Shown here: in pieces, positions 1-6,155 of the stretch | Position numbering within the stretch: the stretch's first letter is position 1 | Layout: the number at the start of each line of letters is the position of its first letter | Origin: an uncultured Ruminococcus sp. | GTDB lineage: Bacteria > Bacillota > Clostridia > Oscillospirales > CAG-272 | DNA length: 10,244 nucleotides | Direction: 5' to 3' | NCBI GenBank assembly: GCA_902783905.1 | Contig: CACZSP010000233.1 | Coordinates: forward strand, 1-10,244 | The notes under the pieces: generated by a model | Database searches by the model: none | What the model was told of the DNA's origin: nothing | Seen by the model: only the letters and a program-made list of their open reading frames with translations | Translations under genes and position numbers: made by a program

Positions 1-666
1 ATCCCCGTCGGGACCGGCGGCCGGGCGCTCCTTCTTCTGTCGGGAGGGATCGACTCTCCCGTCGCCGGCTGGATGACGGCAAAACGCGGAGCCAAGCCCG
101 AGGCGGTATACTTCGAAGCGTTTCCGTACACAAGCATACAGGCCCGCGAAAAGGTGATCGAACTTGCCCGTAAGATCGCGCGCTGGTCGGGAACCGTGAA
201 ACTGCACGTTGTATCGCTGACGCCGCTCGAGGAAGCCCTTTCGAAAAACTGCCGCGAGGAGTTTTTCACCCTTCTTCTTCGCCGCTCGATGATGCGTATC
301 GCGTCCGGGATCGCGAAGGAGGACGGCTGCGGCGCCCTCGTGACCGGAGAAAGTCTCGGTCAGGTCGCGTCGCAGACGATGGAGGCGATCGCCGTGACCG
401 ACGACGCCGCTTCGCTTCCGGTGATGCGTCCCTGCATAGGGCTCGACAAGGAAGAAATAATCGCTTACGCAAGAAAGATAGACACCTACGACACTTCGGT
501 CCTTCCCTACGAGGACTGCTGCACGGTATTCACGCCGCGTCATCCGAAGACCCACCCATCCCTTTCCGACGTGATCCGGGAGGAGGGAAAACTCGACCTT
601 GCCGCCATCGAAGCGGAGGCGCTTTCGGGCAGGGAAACGCTGACGGTACCTTACGATCACAGATAA
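1..666 (+). CDS. thiI: tRNA 4-thiouridine synthase ThiI, C-terminal part (5' end outside window)
   Basis: The open frame runs in from base 1 without a start and ends at TAA 664-666, giving 221 residues of a protein usually near 390, so the N-terminal ferredoxin-like/THUMP part lies upstream of the window. Visible residues are the PP-loop ATPase domain. It has the SGGIDSPVA ATP-pyrophosphatase loop at fragment residues 14-22, the LVTGESLGQVASQT block at about 113-126, and the E-D-C-C segment at 171-174 that holds the catalytic cysteine in Firmicutes-type ThiI. ThiI adenylates U8 of tRNA and receives sulfur from a cysteine desulfurase to make s4U; in some bacteria it also serves thiamine thiazole synthesis. 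The protein stops soon after the PP-loop domain, so there is no C-terminal rhodanese domain as in E. coli; this is normal for Gram-positive ThiI. The next gene begins 6 bases after the stop. The family call is firm. Confidence 0.95.
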   Translation: MPVGTGGRALLLLSGGIDSPVAGWMTAKRGAKPEAVYFEAFPYTSIQAREKVIELARKIARWSGTVKLHVVSLTPLEEALSKNCREEFFTLLLRRSMMRIASGIAKEDGCGALVTGESLGQVASQTMEAIAVTDDAASLPVMRPCIGLDKEEIIAYARKIDTYDTSVLPYEDCCTVFTPRHPKTHPSLSDVIREEGKLDLAAIEAEALSGRETLTVPYDHR

Positions 667-672
667 TCAGAA

Positions 673-1650
673 ATGACAGACAATCAGAAGTTTTATAAAG
701 ACGCCGCTACGTCCGACGGCGTACTGCGCGCGATATTCGTATCGCATCCGGAAAAGATCAACAAATCCGACGCGTTTATATTCGTCCTCAACCGCCGCGT
801 TCTGCTTTACGACGCCGGGATGGCGGGCTGCACCGACGCGCGCGACCGTCTTCTGCGGCTGCGCGAGACGATCAATCCGAACGGACGGCTGCGTCTCACC
901 TGGGTACTCTCCCACTTTCATATCGACCACGTCGCCGCGGCCATCGAAGGCATAGTGCCGGACGAGAGATTCGAACTCGAAGAGGTATATCTGCCGCCCG
1001 AATCGAAGCTTTCGGAGGAATACGAATCGAACGGCGACAGGAAATACCGCGCGCCGCTCGACGCCGCGATGAAAGCTCACCAGAAGGGCGCGAAAATACA
1101 CAACGTCGGCTTCCTCGCCGGCGGCGCACTGCGCGAGCATTTCGAGCTTGCCGGAGCCAAGGTCTCGCTTTATCCGCCCGACCGCGACTGGTCGGATCCG
1201 CACGGGATCGACACGATCGTAAACGGCTATTTTCACGGAAACCCGGGGCCCGGGAAGGTCGCGACCTGCGTCGTCAACGCCTCGTCCGTCTGGATGAAGA
1301 TAAGCTACGCCGGCAGAAAGATCGTTCTGACGGGAGACAGCATGAAGCGGGAGGCGTCGATAACCGACGAAAACTTCGACAACATGCTTGTCGCCTGGTC
1401 GAAGAAGATCTCGTCTCCCGACCTCCTCAAATGGCCGCATCACGGTATGGCGCGGGACAACGCCGCCGAAGGCGTGCTGTCACTCAACCCTTCGCATATC
1501 CTCGTCAGCACCCAGATACAGACTGCTGAACAGGTCGTCGCCGCCCGTTTCCCGGAAAAAGCGGGAAAGATACCCTTCCACAACTGCGCTCTTTCCGACG
1601 TCCTGCTCACGATAGGACCGAACGGGATAATGACCTTTTATGAAGACTGA
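673..1650 (+). CDS. Metallo-beta-lactamase-fold hydrolase, ComEC/Rec2-like catalytic domain
   Basis: A 325-residue soluble protein with no signal peptide or membrane segment visible. It carries the metal-binding signature S-H-F-H-I-D-H at residues 80-86 (HxHxDH), an L-T-G-D at 219-222 giving the bridging aspartate, and W-P-H-H-G at 254-258 giving the late histidine. The order of N-A-S-S-V-W, a short strand, K-I-V-L-T-G-D, then P-H-H-G is the pattern of the detached metallo-beta-lactamase domain of ComEC/Rec2 and its stand-alone relatives, some of which are nucleases or phosphodiesterases. It lacks the membrane competence domain, so it is not ComEC itself. The substrate cannot be read from the sequence. 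The start at 673 is the first ATG after thiI (6-base gap) and has only a weak purine stretch upstream. Its last 11 bases overlap the following U32 gene, suggesting co-translation. Confidence 0.85.
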   Translation: MTDNQKFYKDAATSDGVLRAIFVSHPEKINKSDAFIFVLNRRVLLYDAGMAGCTDARDRLLRLRETINPNGRLRLTWVLSHFHIDHVAAAIEGIVPDERFELEEVYLPPESKLSEEYESNGDRKYRAPLDAAMKAHQKGAKIHNVGFLAGGALREHFELAGAKVSLYPPDRDWSDPHGIDTIVNGYFHGNPGPGKVATCVVNASSVWMKISYAGRKIVLTGDSMKREASITDENFDNMLVAWSKKISSPDLLKWPHHGMARDNAAEGVLSLNPSHILVSTQIQTAEQVVAARFPEKAGKIPFHNCALSDVLLTIGPNGIMTFYED

Positions 1651-2890
1651 GTTTCCCCGTCCCGAGATACTTTCCCCGGCGGGCGACCGTGAAAAGCTGG
1701 AGGCGGCGATACGCTTCGGCGCAGACGCGGTCTATCTTGCCGGACGGGAGTTCGGAATGCGTCAGGCGTCGGAAAATTTCACGGCGGAGGAACTTTATTC
1801 AGCCGTCTCTTATTCCCACGAACGCGGAGTGCGGGTCTATCTGACGCTCAACACCCTGCCGCGCGCGGACGAATACCCGCGGCTCGAAGACTTTCTCGAC
1901 GATATTTCGGGCGCCGGGATCGACGGATACATCGTCACCGACCTGGGAGTTCTATCCCTGCTGAAAAGGAAGATCCCGGGAGCGGAAATACATATATCTA
2001 CTCAGGCGAGTATATGCAGCCCCGAGGCGGCCCGCGCGTGGATCGATCTCGGAGCGTCGCGCCTCGTTCTGGCGAGGGAGCTGAATCTCGGTGAGATAGA
2101 ACGGATCCGCGAGGCAATCCCCGATGAAATAACTCTCGAGACCTTCGTTCACGGATCGATGTGCGTATCCTACAGCGGCAGATGTCTTTTGTCCAATATG
2201 CTGAATGGAAGGGACGCCAACCGCGGACAGTGCTCTCAGCCCTGCCGCTGGAACTACACGCTCATAGAGGAAAAGCGCCCCGACACCCGCATTCCGGTGG
2301 AGGAGACTCCGCTCGGGACCTTCATCATGTCGTCGAAGGATATGTGCATGCTGGATCACGTCGGAGAGCTCGCGGCAGCCGGAATCGGATCCTTCAAGAT
2401 CGAAGGAAGAGTCAAATCCGCCTACTACGCCGCCGTCGTGACGAACGCCTACAAAACCGCCGTCGTCGACCTCGCGACTTACGTCGGCGCCGGGAACGAC
2501 CCCCGCTCGTTCAGGCCCGATCCCGCTCTTTACGAAGAGCTGCTTTCGGTATCTCACCGGGAGTACTGCACCGGCTTTTACTTCGACGACCCGGAGAAGA
2601 ACGCCCAGACGGTGTCGAAGCCGGGCTACGTCCGGGACAAGGCCTATCTCGCCATTGCCGACGGAACGGTGCGGGACGGGCTGTACGGTTTTTCGCAGCG
2701 GAACCGGTTTTTCAGGGGCGACGCCGTCGAGCTCGTCTCTCCCGGCAGGCCCGGCCGCCGCTTCACGGCGGATACGATCGTCGCGGAAGACGGAACCGAA
2801 CCCGAAAGCGTCCCTCATCCCAAAATGATCTTTTATCTCAAAGTCCCCTTCGAAGTGCGCGAGGGCGACATACTGCGAGCCGCCGACTGA
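1640..2890 (+). CDS. trhP: U32 family Fe-S protein, TrhP/YrrO-like tRNA wobble-uridine hydroxylation factor
   Basis: A 416-residue member of the 'peptidase U32' family. The N-terminus (P-E-I-L-S-P-A-G-D-R-E-K-L, then G-A-D-A-V-Y at about 29-34) is the start of the TIM-barrel-like domain. The family signature E-x-F-x-x-G-S-M-C-x(6)-C-x-x-S sits at 167-185. Four cysteines, C175, C182, C198 and C202, match the set that binds an iron-sulfur cluster in TrhP. The S-K-D-M-C and F-K-I-E-G-R blocks follow, and a small C-terminal beta domain ends the protein. TrhP proteins make 5-hydroxyuridine at tRNA position 34 using prephenate; the related RlhA hydroxylates 23S rRNA. The length fits the TrhP/B. subtilis YrrO group better than the longer RlhA type, and neighbouring thiI and mnmE favour tRNA, but TrhP versus another U32 branch is an inference. 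The ATG at 1640 lies inside the end of the previous gene with no clear Shine-Dalgarno site. Confidence 0.82.
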   Translation: MKTEFPRPEILSPAGDREKLEAAIRFGADAVYLAGREFGMRQASENFTAEELYSAVSYSHERGVRVYLTLNTLPRADEYPRLEDFLDDISGAGIDGYIVTDLGVLSLLKRKIPGAEIHISTQASICSPEAARAWIDLGASRLVLARELNLGEIERIREAIPDEITLETFVHGSMCVSYSGRCLLSNMLNGRDANRGQCSQPCRWNYTLIEEKRPDTRIPVEETPLGTFIMSSKDMCMLDHVGELAAAGIGSFKIEGRVKSAYYAAVVTNAYKTAVVDLATYVGAGNDPRSFRPDPALYEELLSVSHREYCTGFYFDDPEKNAQTVSKPGYVRDKAYLAIADGTVRDGLYGFSQRNRFFRGDAVELVSPGRPGRRFTADTIVAEDGTEPESVPHPKMIFYLKVPFEVREGDILRAAD

Positions 2891-2892
2891 AA

Positions 2893-3510
2893 ATGGAGGA
2901 AAAGCTGAAGATCCCCTTCCCCGTCATAGTCGAAGGGCGCTACGACAGACAGACGCTCAGCGGCGTCATAGAGGCGAAGATAATCACGACTGACGGTTTC
3001 GCCGTCTTCAAAAACGCCGAAAAGCGGGCGCTTATCCGGGCGCTTTCGGCAAAAACGAAGATAATACTTCTGACCGATCCCGACGGAGCGGGAGGCGTGA
3101 TACGCTCGAATCTCTGCGGGATGATACCGCCCGAGAGGCGGATAATGCTTTACGTCCCCCGGATCAGGGGACGCGAAAGAAGAAAGAAGGAAGACTCCGC
3201 CGAAGGTTTCCTCGGGGTGGAGGGACAGGACGGGCGGCTTCTGCGCCGGCTGTTCGAACCCTTCGCGTCGGACGATCCTCCCGCAGGCGGTTCGGTCACT
3301 CCCGCGCTTCTGTACGAATACGGGCTTTGCGGAGCCCGCGACTCGGCCGCACGGCGCGACTCGCTCGGGAAGCGGTTCGGTCTGCCCGGGGGGATGAGCG
3401 CGAAGGCCTTTGCCGCCGCGCTCGGGTTTCTGGTCACGGAAGAGGAATTCAGAAAAGCGGCGGAGGAATCCGGAGAAAAGGACGATGAAAAGAGCACTGC
3501 TGATAATTAA
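2893..3510 (+). CDS. Toprim-domain protein resembling ribonuclease M5
   Basis: A 205-residue protein. The first ~100 residues are a Toprim fold with the catalytic glutamate in I-V-E-G (E14, followed by D18) and the D-P-D pair in L-T-D-P-D-G-A-G-G (D62, D64). Strand and helix spacing match RNase M5 (RnmV), including the downstream G-F-L-G-V-E-G, equivalent to the K-V-G-V-E-H block, and a C-terminal helical domain like DUF4093. RNase M5 trims 5S rRNA precursors in low-GC Gram-positives with help from L18. Divergence (G-A-G instead of the usual F-P-G after D-P-D, a basic R-G-R-E-R-R-K-K stretch) leaves the exact substrate open, so no symbol is given. The frame is open further upstream to 2161, but that part overlaps the U32 gene and is arginine-rich out-of-frame translation. 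The ATG at 2893, 2 bases after the previous stop, directly begins the conserved domain. The last 26 bases overlap the lipid kinase gene. Confidence 0.8.
   Translation: MEEKLKIPFPVIVEGRYDRQTLSGVIEAKIITTDGFAVFKNAEKRALIRALSAKTKIILLTDPDGAGGVIRSNLCGMIPPERRIMLYVPRIRGRERRKKEDSAEGFLGVEGQDGRLLRRLFEPFASDDPPAGGSVTPALLYEYGLCGARDSAARRDSLGKRFGLPGGMSAKAFAAALGFLVTEEEFRKAAEESGEKDDEKSTADN
3472..3475 (+). promoter_or_regulatory. Ribosome binding site deciding the lipid kinase start
   Basis: GGAG followed by AAAAGGAC lies 9 bases before the ATG at 3485, inside the coding sequence of the preceding Toprim gene. It supports 3485 rather than the in-frame ATG at 3410, because only from 3485 does the protein begin with the family-typical K-R-A-L-L-I-I-N-P-V-S-G strand. 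Confidence 0.7.
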
Positions 3511-4399
3511 TCCGGTATCGGGAACTCTCAAGGCGCGCGATTCGCTATACGACATCGTCGATACCTTCACAAGGAACCGGATAATCCCCGCCGTCGTCTT
3601 CACCCGGCGAAAGGGCCACGCGACGCGCCTTGCCGCCGCGGCATCGCCGAAGATATACGACTGTATTATCTGCATGGGAGGCGACGGGACTCTAAACGAA
3701 GTTATAGCCGGAGCCGTTTCGTCGGGTTCCGGACTCCCGATAGGATACATTCCGGCGGGAAGCACCAACGATTTCGCTTCCGGTCTCGGCATTCCCCTCG
3801 ATCCGGTCGAGGCGGCCGAGGGAATATCCCGCGCAGTAAAGGCGAAAAAGGGGATAGCCGTCGACGTCGGACGCTTCGGGCCGGACAGATATTTCACCTA
3901 TATCGCCTCTTTCGGCGCGTTTACCGCCGCGTCGTACGAAACTCCCCAGTCGGTCAAGAACGTTCTCGGGCATCTGACCTATATTTTCACCGGGATCCGC
4001 GACTTTTTCAGGATAACGCCGATTCACGCCTCGGTCACCGCGGACGGAAGGACCTTCGAAGGCGACTACGTTTTCGGAGGCGTCTGCAATTCGTATTCGG
4101 TCGGAGGAATCGTCCGTCTTTCGGACGACTGCGTCGATATAAGCGACGGAAAATTCGAAATAATACTCGTAAAAGCCCCCCGGGACATCGTCGAGTTCAA
4201 CCGAATAGTCACCGCCGTGATGACGTCCGACCTCGACTGCGATCTCATCGAATTCTTCAAGGCGTCCTCCGCCGAATTCCGGCTGCCCTCGGGGACCGTC
4301 TGGACTCTCGACGGAGAGAGCGCCGACGGCGGACACACCGTCGTTCTTTCCAACCTCTGCCGTGCCGTCACCCTGCTGACCCTTCCCTACGATGACTGA
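3485..4399 (+). CDS. Diacylglycerol kinase family lipid kinase (DagK/YegS type)
   Basis: A 304-residue soluble kinase of the DAGK catalytic family, the usual length being about 290-310. It begins with the I-I-N-P-V-S-G strand (residues 7-13), has the nucleotide-binding G-G-D-G-T-L-N-E at 65-72, and the G-S-T-N-D-F-A block at 92-98. A beta-sandwich C-terminal domain ends with a T-L-D-G-E segment that contributes to catalysis in this family. Such enzymes phosphorylate diacylglycerol or a related lipid at the inner membrane face; in Gram-positives (DgkB) they recycle diacylglycerol released during lipoteichoic acid synthesis. That could link it loosely to the envelope genes downstream, but this is only an inference, and the lipid substrate cannot be told from sequence. 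The start is set by a good ribosome binding site and by the conserved first strand. It overlaps the Toprim gene by 26 bases and mnmE by 8. Confidence 0.9.
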   Translation: MKRALLIINPVSGTLKARDSLYDIVDTFTRNRIIPAVVFTRRKGHATRLAAAASPKIYDCIICMGGDGTLNEVIAGAVSSGSGLPIGYIPAGSTNDFASGLGIPLDPVEAAEGISRAVKAKKGIAVDVGRFGPDRYFTYIASFGAFTAASYETPQSVKNVLGHLTYIFTGIRDFFRITPIHASVTADGRTFEGDYVFGGVCNSYSVGGIVRLSDDCVDISDGKFEIILVKAPRDIVEFNRIVTAVMTSDLDCDLIEFFKASSAEFRLPSGTVWTLDGESADGGHTVVLSNLCRAVTLLTLPYDD

Positions 4400-5816
4400 T
4401 TCTTTCGATAAACTGACCGATACGATCGCCGCCGTCTCCACCCCGCGGGGAAAGGGAGGCGTGGCGCTGATAAGGATATCCGGGCCCGACTGCCGGGAGA
4501 TATCCAGGAAGATATTCGTCCCCGCCGGAAAAACGCGTCCCGAATCGGCTCCGAGAACGAGCGTTTTCGGACGGGTGGTATTCCCTCCCGGTACGGCCGA
4601 CGCCGGAGAAACGGCGGACACGGCGCTTGCGGTCTTTTACGAATCCCCGCGCTCGTTTACCGGGGAAGACACCCTCGAGATCTGCTGCCACGGAGGAGTT
4701 CTCGTGTCGGCGGCCGTTCTGCGTACGGCGCTTCTCGCCGGGGCAAGACAGGCCGAGGCCGGGGAATTCACCCGCCGCGCCTTCGCCGCGGGAAAGATAT
4801 CGCTGGACGAGGCGGAATCTCTCGGACTGCTCCTCGACGCCGGCACCGACGCGCAGCTGAAGCTTTCGAGAGCCGGTCTTTCCGGGACTCTTTCGCGGGA
4901 ATGCGTCTCTCTGCGAGAAGAAATAACCGGGCTTCTCGCCGACCTTTACGCGAGGATAGACTTTCCCGAGGAGGATCTCGGATCGATACCCGAGGAGGAG
5001 ATCAAAACCCGCCTTCAGGACCTTATCGGAAGGACGGAACGCCTCTCCGCTTCCTGGAAAACAGGGCGCGCGATAGCCGAGGGCATCGAAACGGTCATCG
5101 TCGGCAAGACGAATTCCGGGAAAAGCACCCTTTACAACGCGATGACCGGCGAGGAGAGCGCCATCGTCACCGACGTCGCCGGAACGACGCGCGACGTGCT
5201 CACATCCACCGTGTCCTTCGGCGGGATAACGCTCCGGCTTTCAGACACCGCCGGCATACGCGCGTCAGCCGGAGACGGAATAGAAAGGATCGGCATCGAC
5301 CGGGCGCTCGGGCGTCTTTCGTCGGCCGAGCTCGTTCTCTTCCTTATCGACTCAGCCTCGGATCCGGGCGAGGACGGAGAACTGATCGCCCGACAGGTCG
5401 CGGACGCACCGGGCAGGACGGTGGCGATACTCTCACGCTGCGATCTCGGGCCCGCCCGGGAATCGGCCCGGGAACTCTGGGAAAGGTTCCCCATCAGGAC
5501 GAAAATATCATCTTCCGATCCCGATACTCTTTCACGCCTTGCAAAACTCGTCTCTTCGCTTTTCACCGACGGAGAGACCGACCCGGGCCGCGACCCTGTA
5601 ATTTCAACCGCCCGCCAGTTTACCGCCCTGGAGGAATGCCGCGAAGCGCTTGAAGACGCCGCCGGGGCACTCGGCGACGGGTTTTGCGCCGACGTCTGCT
5701 CGGTATGTCTCGAAGAAGCCGCGGAGCGGCTTTCCGCACTCGACGGGCGCGGAGCGGGCGCCGTCAGCGCCGACGTTATCGACACTATTTTTTCAAAATT
5801 CTGCGTTGGAAAATAA
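4392..5816 (+). CDS. mnmE: tRNA modification GTPase MnmE
   Basis: A 474-residue protein matching full-length MnmE (about 455-465). Residues 1-120 form the N-terminal folate-binding/dimerisation domain (D-T-I-A-A-V-S-T-P-R-G-K-G-G-V-A). A helical domain follows, interrupted by the G domain: G1 at 238-246 (G-K-T-N-S-G-K-S-T), G2 T-T-R-D at 265-268, G3 D-T-A-G-I-R at 285-290. The protein ends in F-C-V-G-K with the conserved cysteine at 471. With MnmG it forms the enzyme that puts (carboxymethyl)aminomethyl groups on U34 of tRNA. Two oddities: the G4 base-recognition motif, normally N-K-x-D, reads S-R-C-D at 348-351, and G1 lacks the usual R-P-N-V-G. mnmG does not follow, unlike the common mnmE-mnmG pair. 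The start overlaps the lipid kinase by 8 bases and has no evident Shine-Dalgarno sequence, so translation is probably coupled. Confidence 0.96.
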   Translation: MTDSFDKLTDTIAAVSTPRGKGGVALIRISGPDCREISRKIFVPAGKTRPESAPRTSVFGRVVFPPGTADAGETADTALAVFYESPRSFTGEDTLEICCHGGVLVSAAVLRTALLAGARQAEAGEFTRRAFAAGKISLDEAESLGLLLDAGTDAQLKLSRAGLSGTLSRECVSLREEITGLLADLYARIDFPEEDLGSIPEEEIKTRLQDLIGRTERLSASWKTGRAIAEGIETVIVGKTNSGKSTLYNAMTGEESAIVTDVAGTTRDVLTSTVSFGGITLRLSDTAGIRASAGDGIERIGIDRALGRLSSAELVLFLIDSASDPGEDGELIARQVADAPGRTVAILSRCDLGPARESARELWERFPIRTKISSSDPDTLSRLAKLVSSLFTDGETDPGRDPVISTARQFTALEECREALEDAAGALGDGFCADVCSVCLEEAAERLSALDGRGAGAVSADVIDTIFSKFCVGK

Positions 5817-5819
5817 TAT
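5791..5819 (+). promoter_or_regulatory. Weak candidate promoter at the 3' end of mnmE
   Basis: The last ~40 bases of mnmE and the following gap are strikingly AT-rich for this window. A TTTCAA (5791-5796) and a TAATAT (5814-5819) are separated by 17 bases, which is sigma-A-like spacing but a poor match (3/6 and 4/6). If used, it would start transcripts just before the carrier protein ribosome binding site and separate the right-hand cassette from the housekeeping genes. The call rests on eye matching only. Confidence 0.22.
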
Positions 5820-5833
5820 TTCAGATTTTTTAC

Positions 5834-5838
5834 GGAGG
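5834..5838 (+). promoter_or_regulatory. Strong ribosome binding site for a GTG start
   Basis: GGAGG, extended to GGAGGAA, ends 5 bases before GTG 5844. It is the best Shine-Dalgarno match in the window. It fixes GTG as the carrier protein start; no in-frame ATG lies near the conserved N-terminus. Confidence 0.8.
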
Positions 5839-5843
5839 AAGCC

Positions 5844-6074
5844 GTGATAGAACAGATCATCCAGATTCTCAAAGACATCAACCCCGATATCGACTATGAG
5901 ACCGAAACCGCTCTCATCGACAACAACCTGCTCGATTCGTTCGATATCGTCACACTCGTCGGAGAACTCAACGACACCTTCGACATAACGATTACCGTCG
6001 TTGATCTCATTCCGGAAAACTTCAATTCGGCGGAAGCCATTGTACGCCTCGTCGACCGCCTTCAGAACGAATAA
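5844..6074 (+). CDS. Stand-alone acyl/aminoacyl carrier protein (DltC-like)
   Basis: A 76-residue acidic four-helix carrier protein. The phosphopantetheine attachment serine is S32 in L-L-D-S-F-D-I-V-T-L. The D-S-F form with a short N-terminal helix resembles DltC and the carrier proteins found beside MBOAT acyltransferases more than the fatty-acid ACP (D-S-L). It would carry the group activated by the adenylation enzyme two genes downstream and present it to the MBOAT. It starts with GTG behind a strong ribosome binding site, 27 bases after mnmE, and opens the right-hand gene group. The carrier comes first here, whereas canonical dlt order is A-B-C-D. The cargo (D-alanine, another amino acid, or an acyl group) cannot be read from this protein alone. 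Confidence 0.9.
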   Translation: MIEQIIQILKDINPDIDYETETALIDNNLLDSFDIVTLVGELNDTFDITITVVDLIPENFNSAEAIVRLVDRLQNE

Positions 6075-6155
6075 AAACACGGCGGGCGTGATATCCGTCC
6101 CCCGGAACGGCGCCGGCGCGTCGCCGACGTGCCGACGTGCGTCGATTAAGGAATT
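6075..6155 (+). repeat. GC-rich intercistronic spacer with small inverted repeats and a tandem 8-mer
   Basis: This is the only sizeable non-coding gap in the window. It contains a perfect 10-base palindrome GCGCCGGCGC at 6110-6119, an overlapping hairpin CGGCG-CGT-CGCCG at 6114-6126, a tandem direct repeat of CGACGTGC at 6125-6132 and 6133-6140, and a second possible stem CGACG/CGTCG pairing 6125-6129 with 6140-6144. No T-run follows, so it does not look like an intrinsic terminator. It could be an RNA-stability or processing element lying between the carrier protein and the MBOAT, but no function is shown. Confidence 0.5.
6147..6152 (+). promoter_or_regulatory. Ribosome binding site of the MBOAT gene
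   Basis: TAAGGA ends 3 bases before ATG 6156. The spacing is short, but this is the only Shine-Dalgarno-like sequence near the start, and the hairpin-forming repeats end just upstream of it. Confidence 0.5.

Noticed and set aside
667..1443. 258-codon - strand open frame opposite the metallohydrolase gene
   Set aside because: It mirrors the coding frame of a protein with a complete metal-binding motif set and shows no domain of its own.
2161..2892. Upstream extension of the Toprim gene frame
   Set aside because: This part overlaps the U32 gene out of frame and is low-complexity arginine-rich; the Toprim domain begins right after the ATG at 2893.
2833..3897. 354-codon - strand open frame opposite the Toprim and lipid kinase genes
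   Set aside because: No family motif, no ribosome binding site recognised, and it overlaps two clearly conserved + strand genes.
6108..6144. Intrinsic terminator between the carrier protein and the MBOAT
   Set aside because: Stems of about 5 bp are present but no T-run follows, and the downstream gene belongs functionally with the upstream one.
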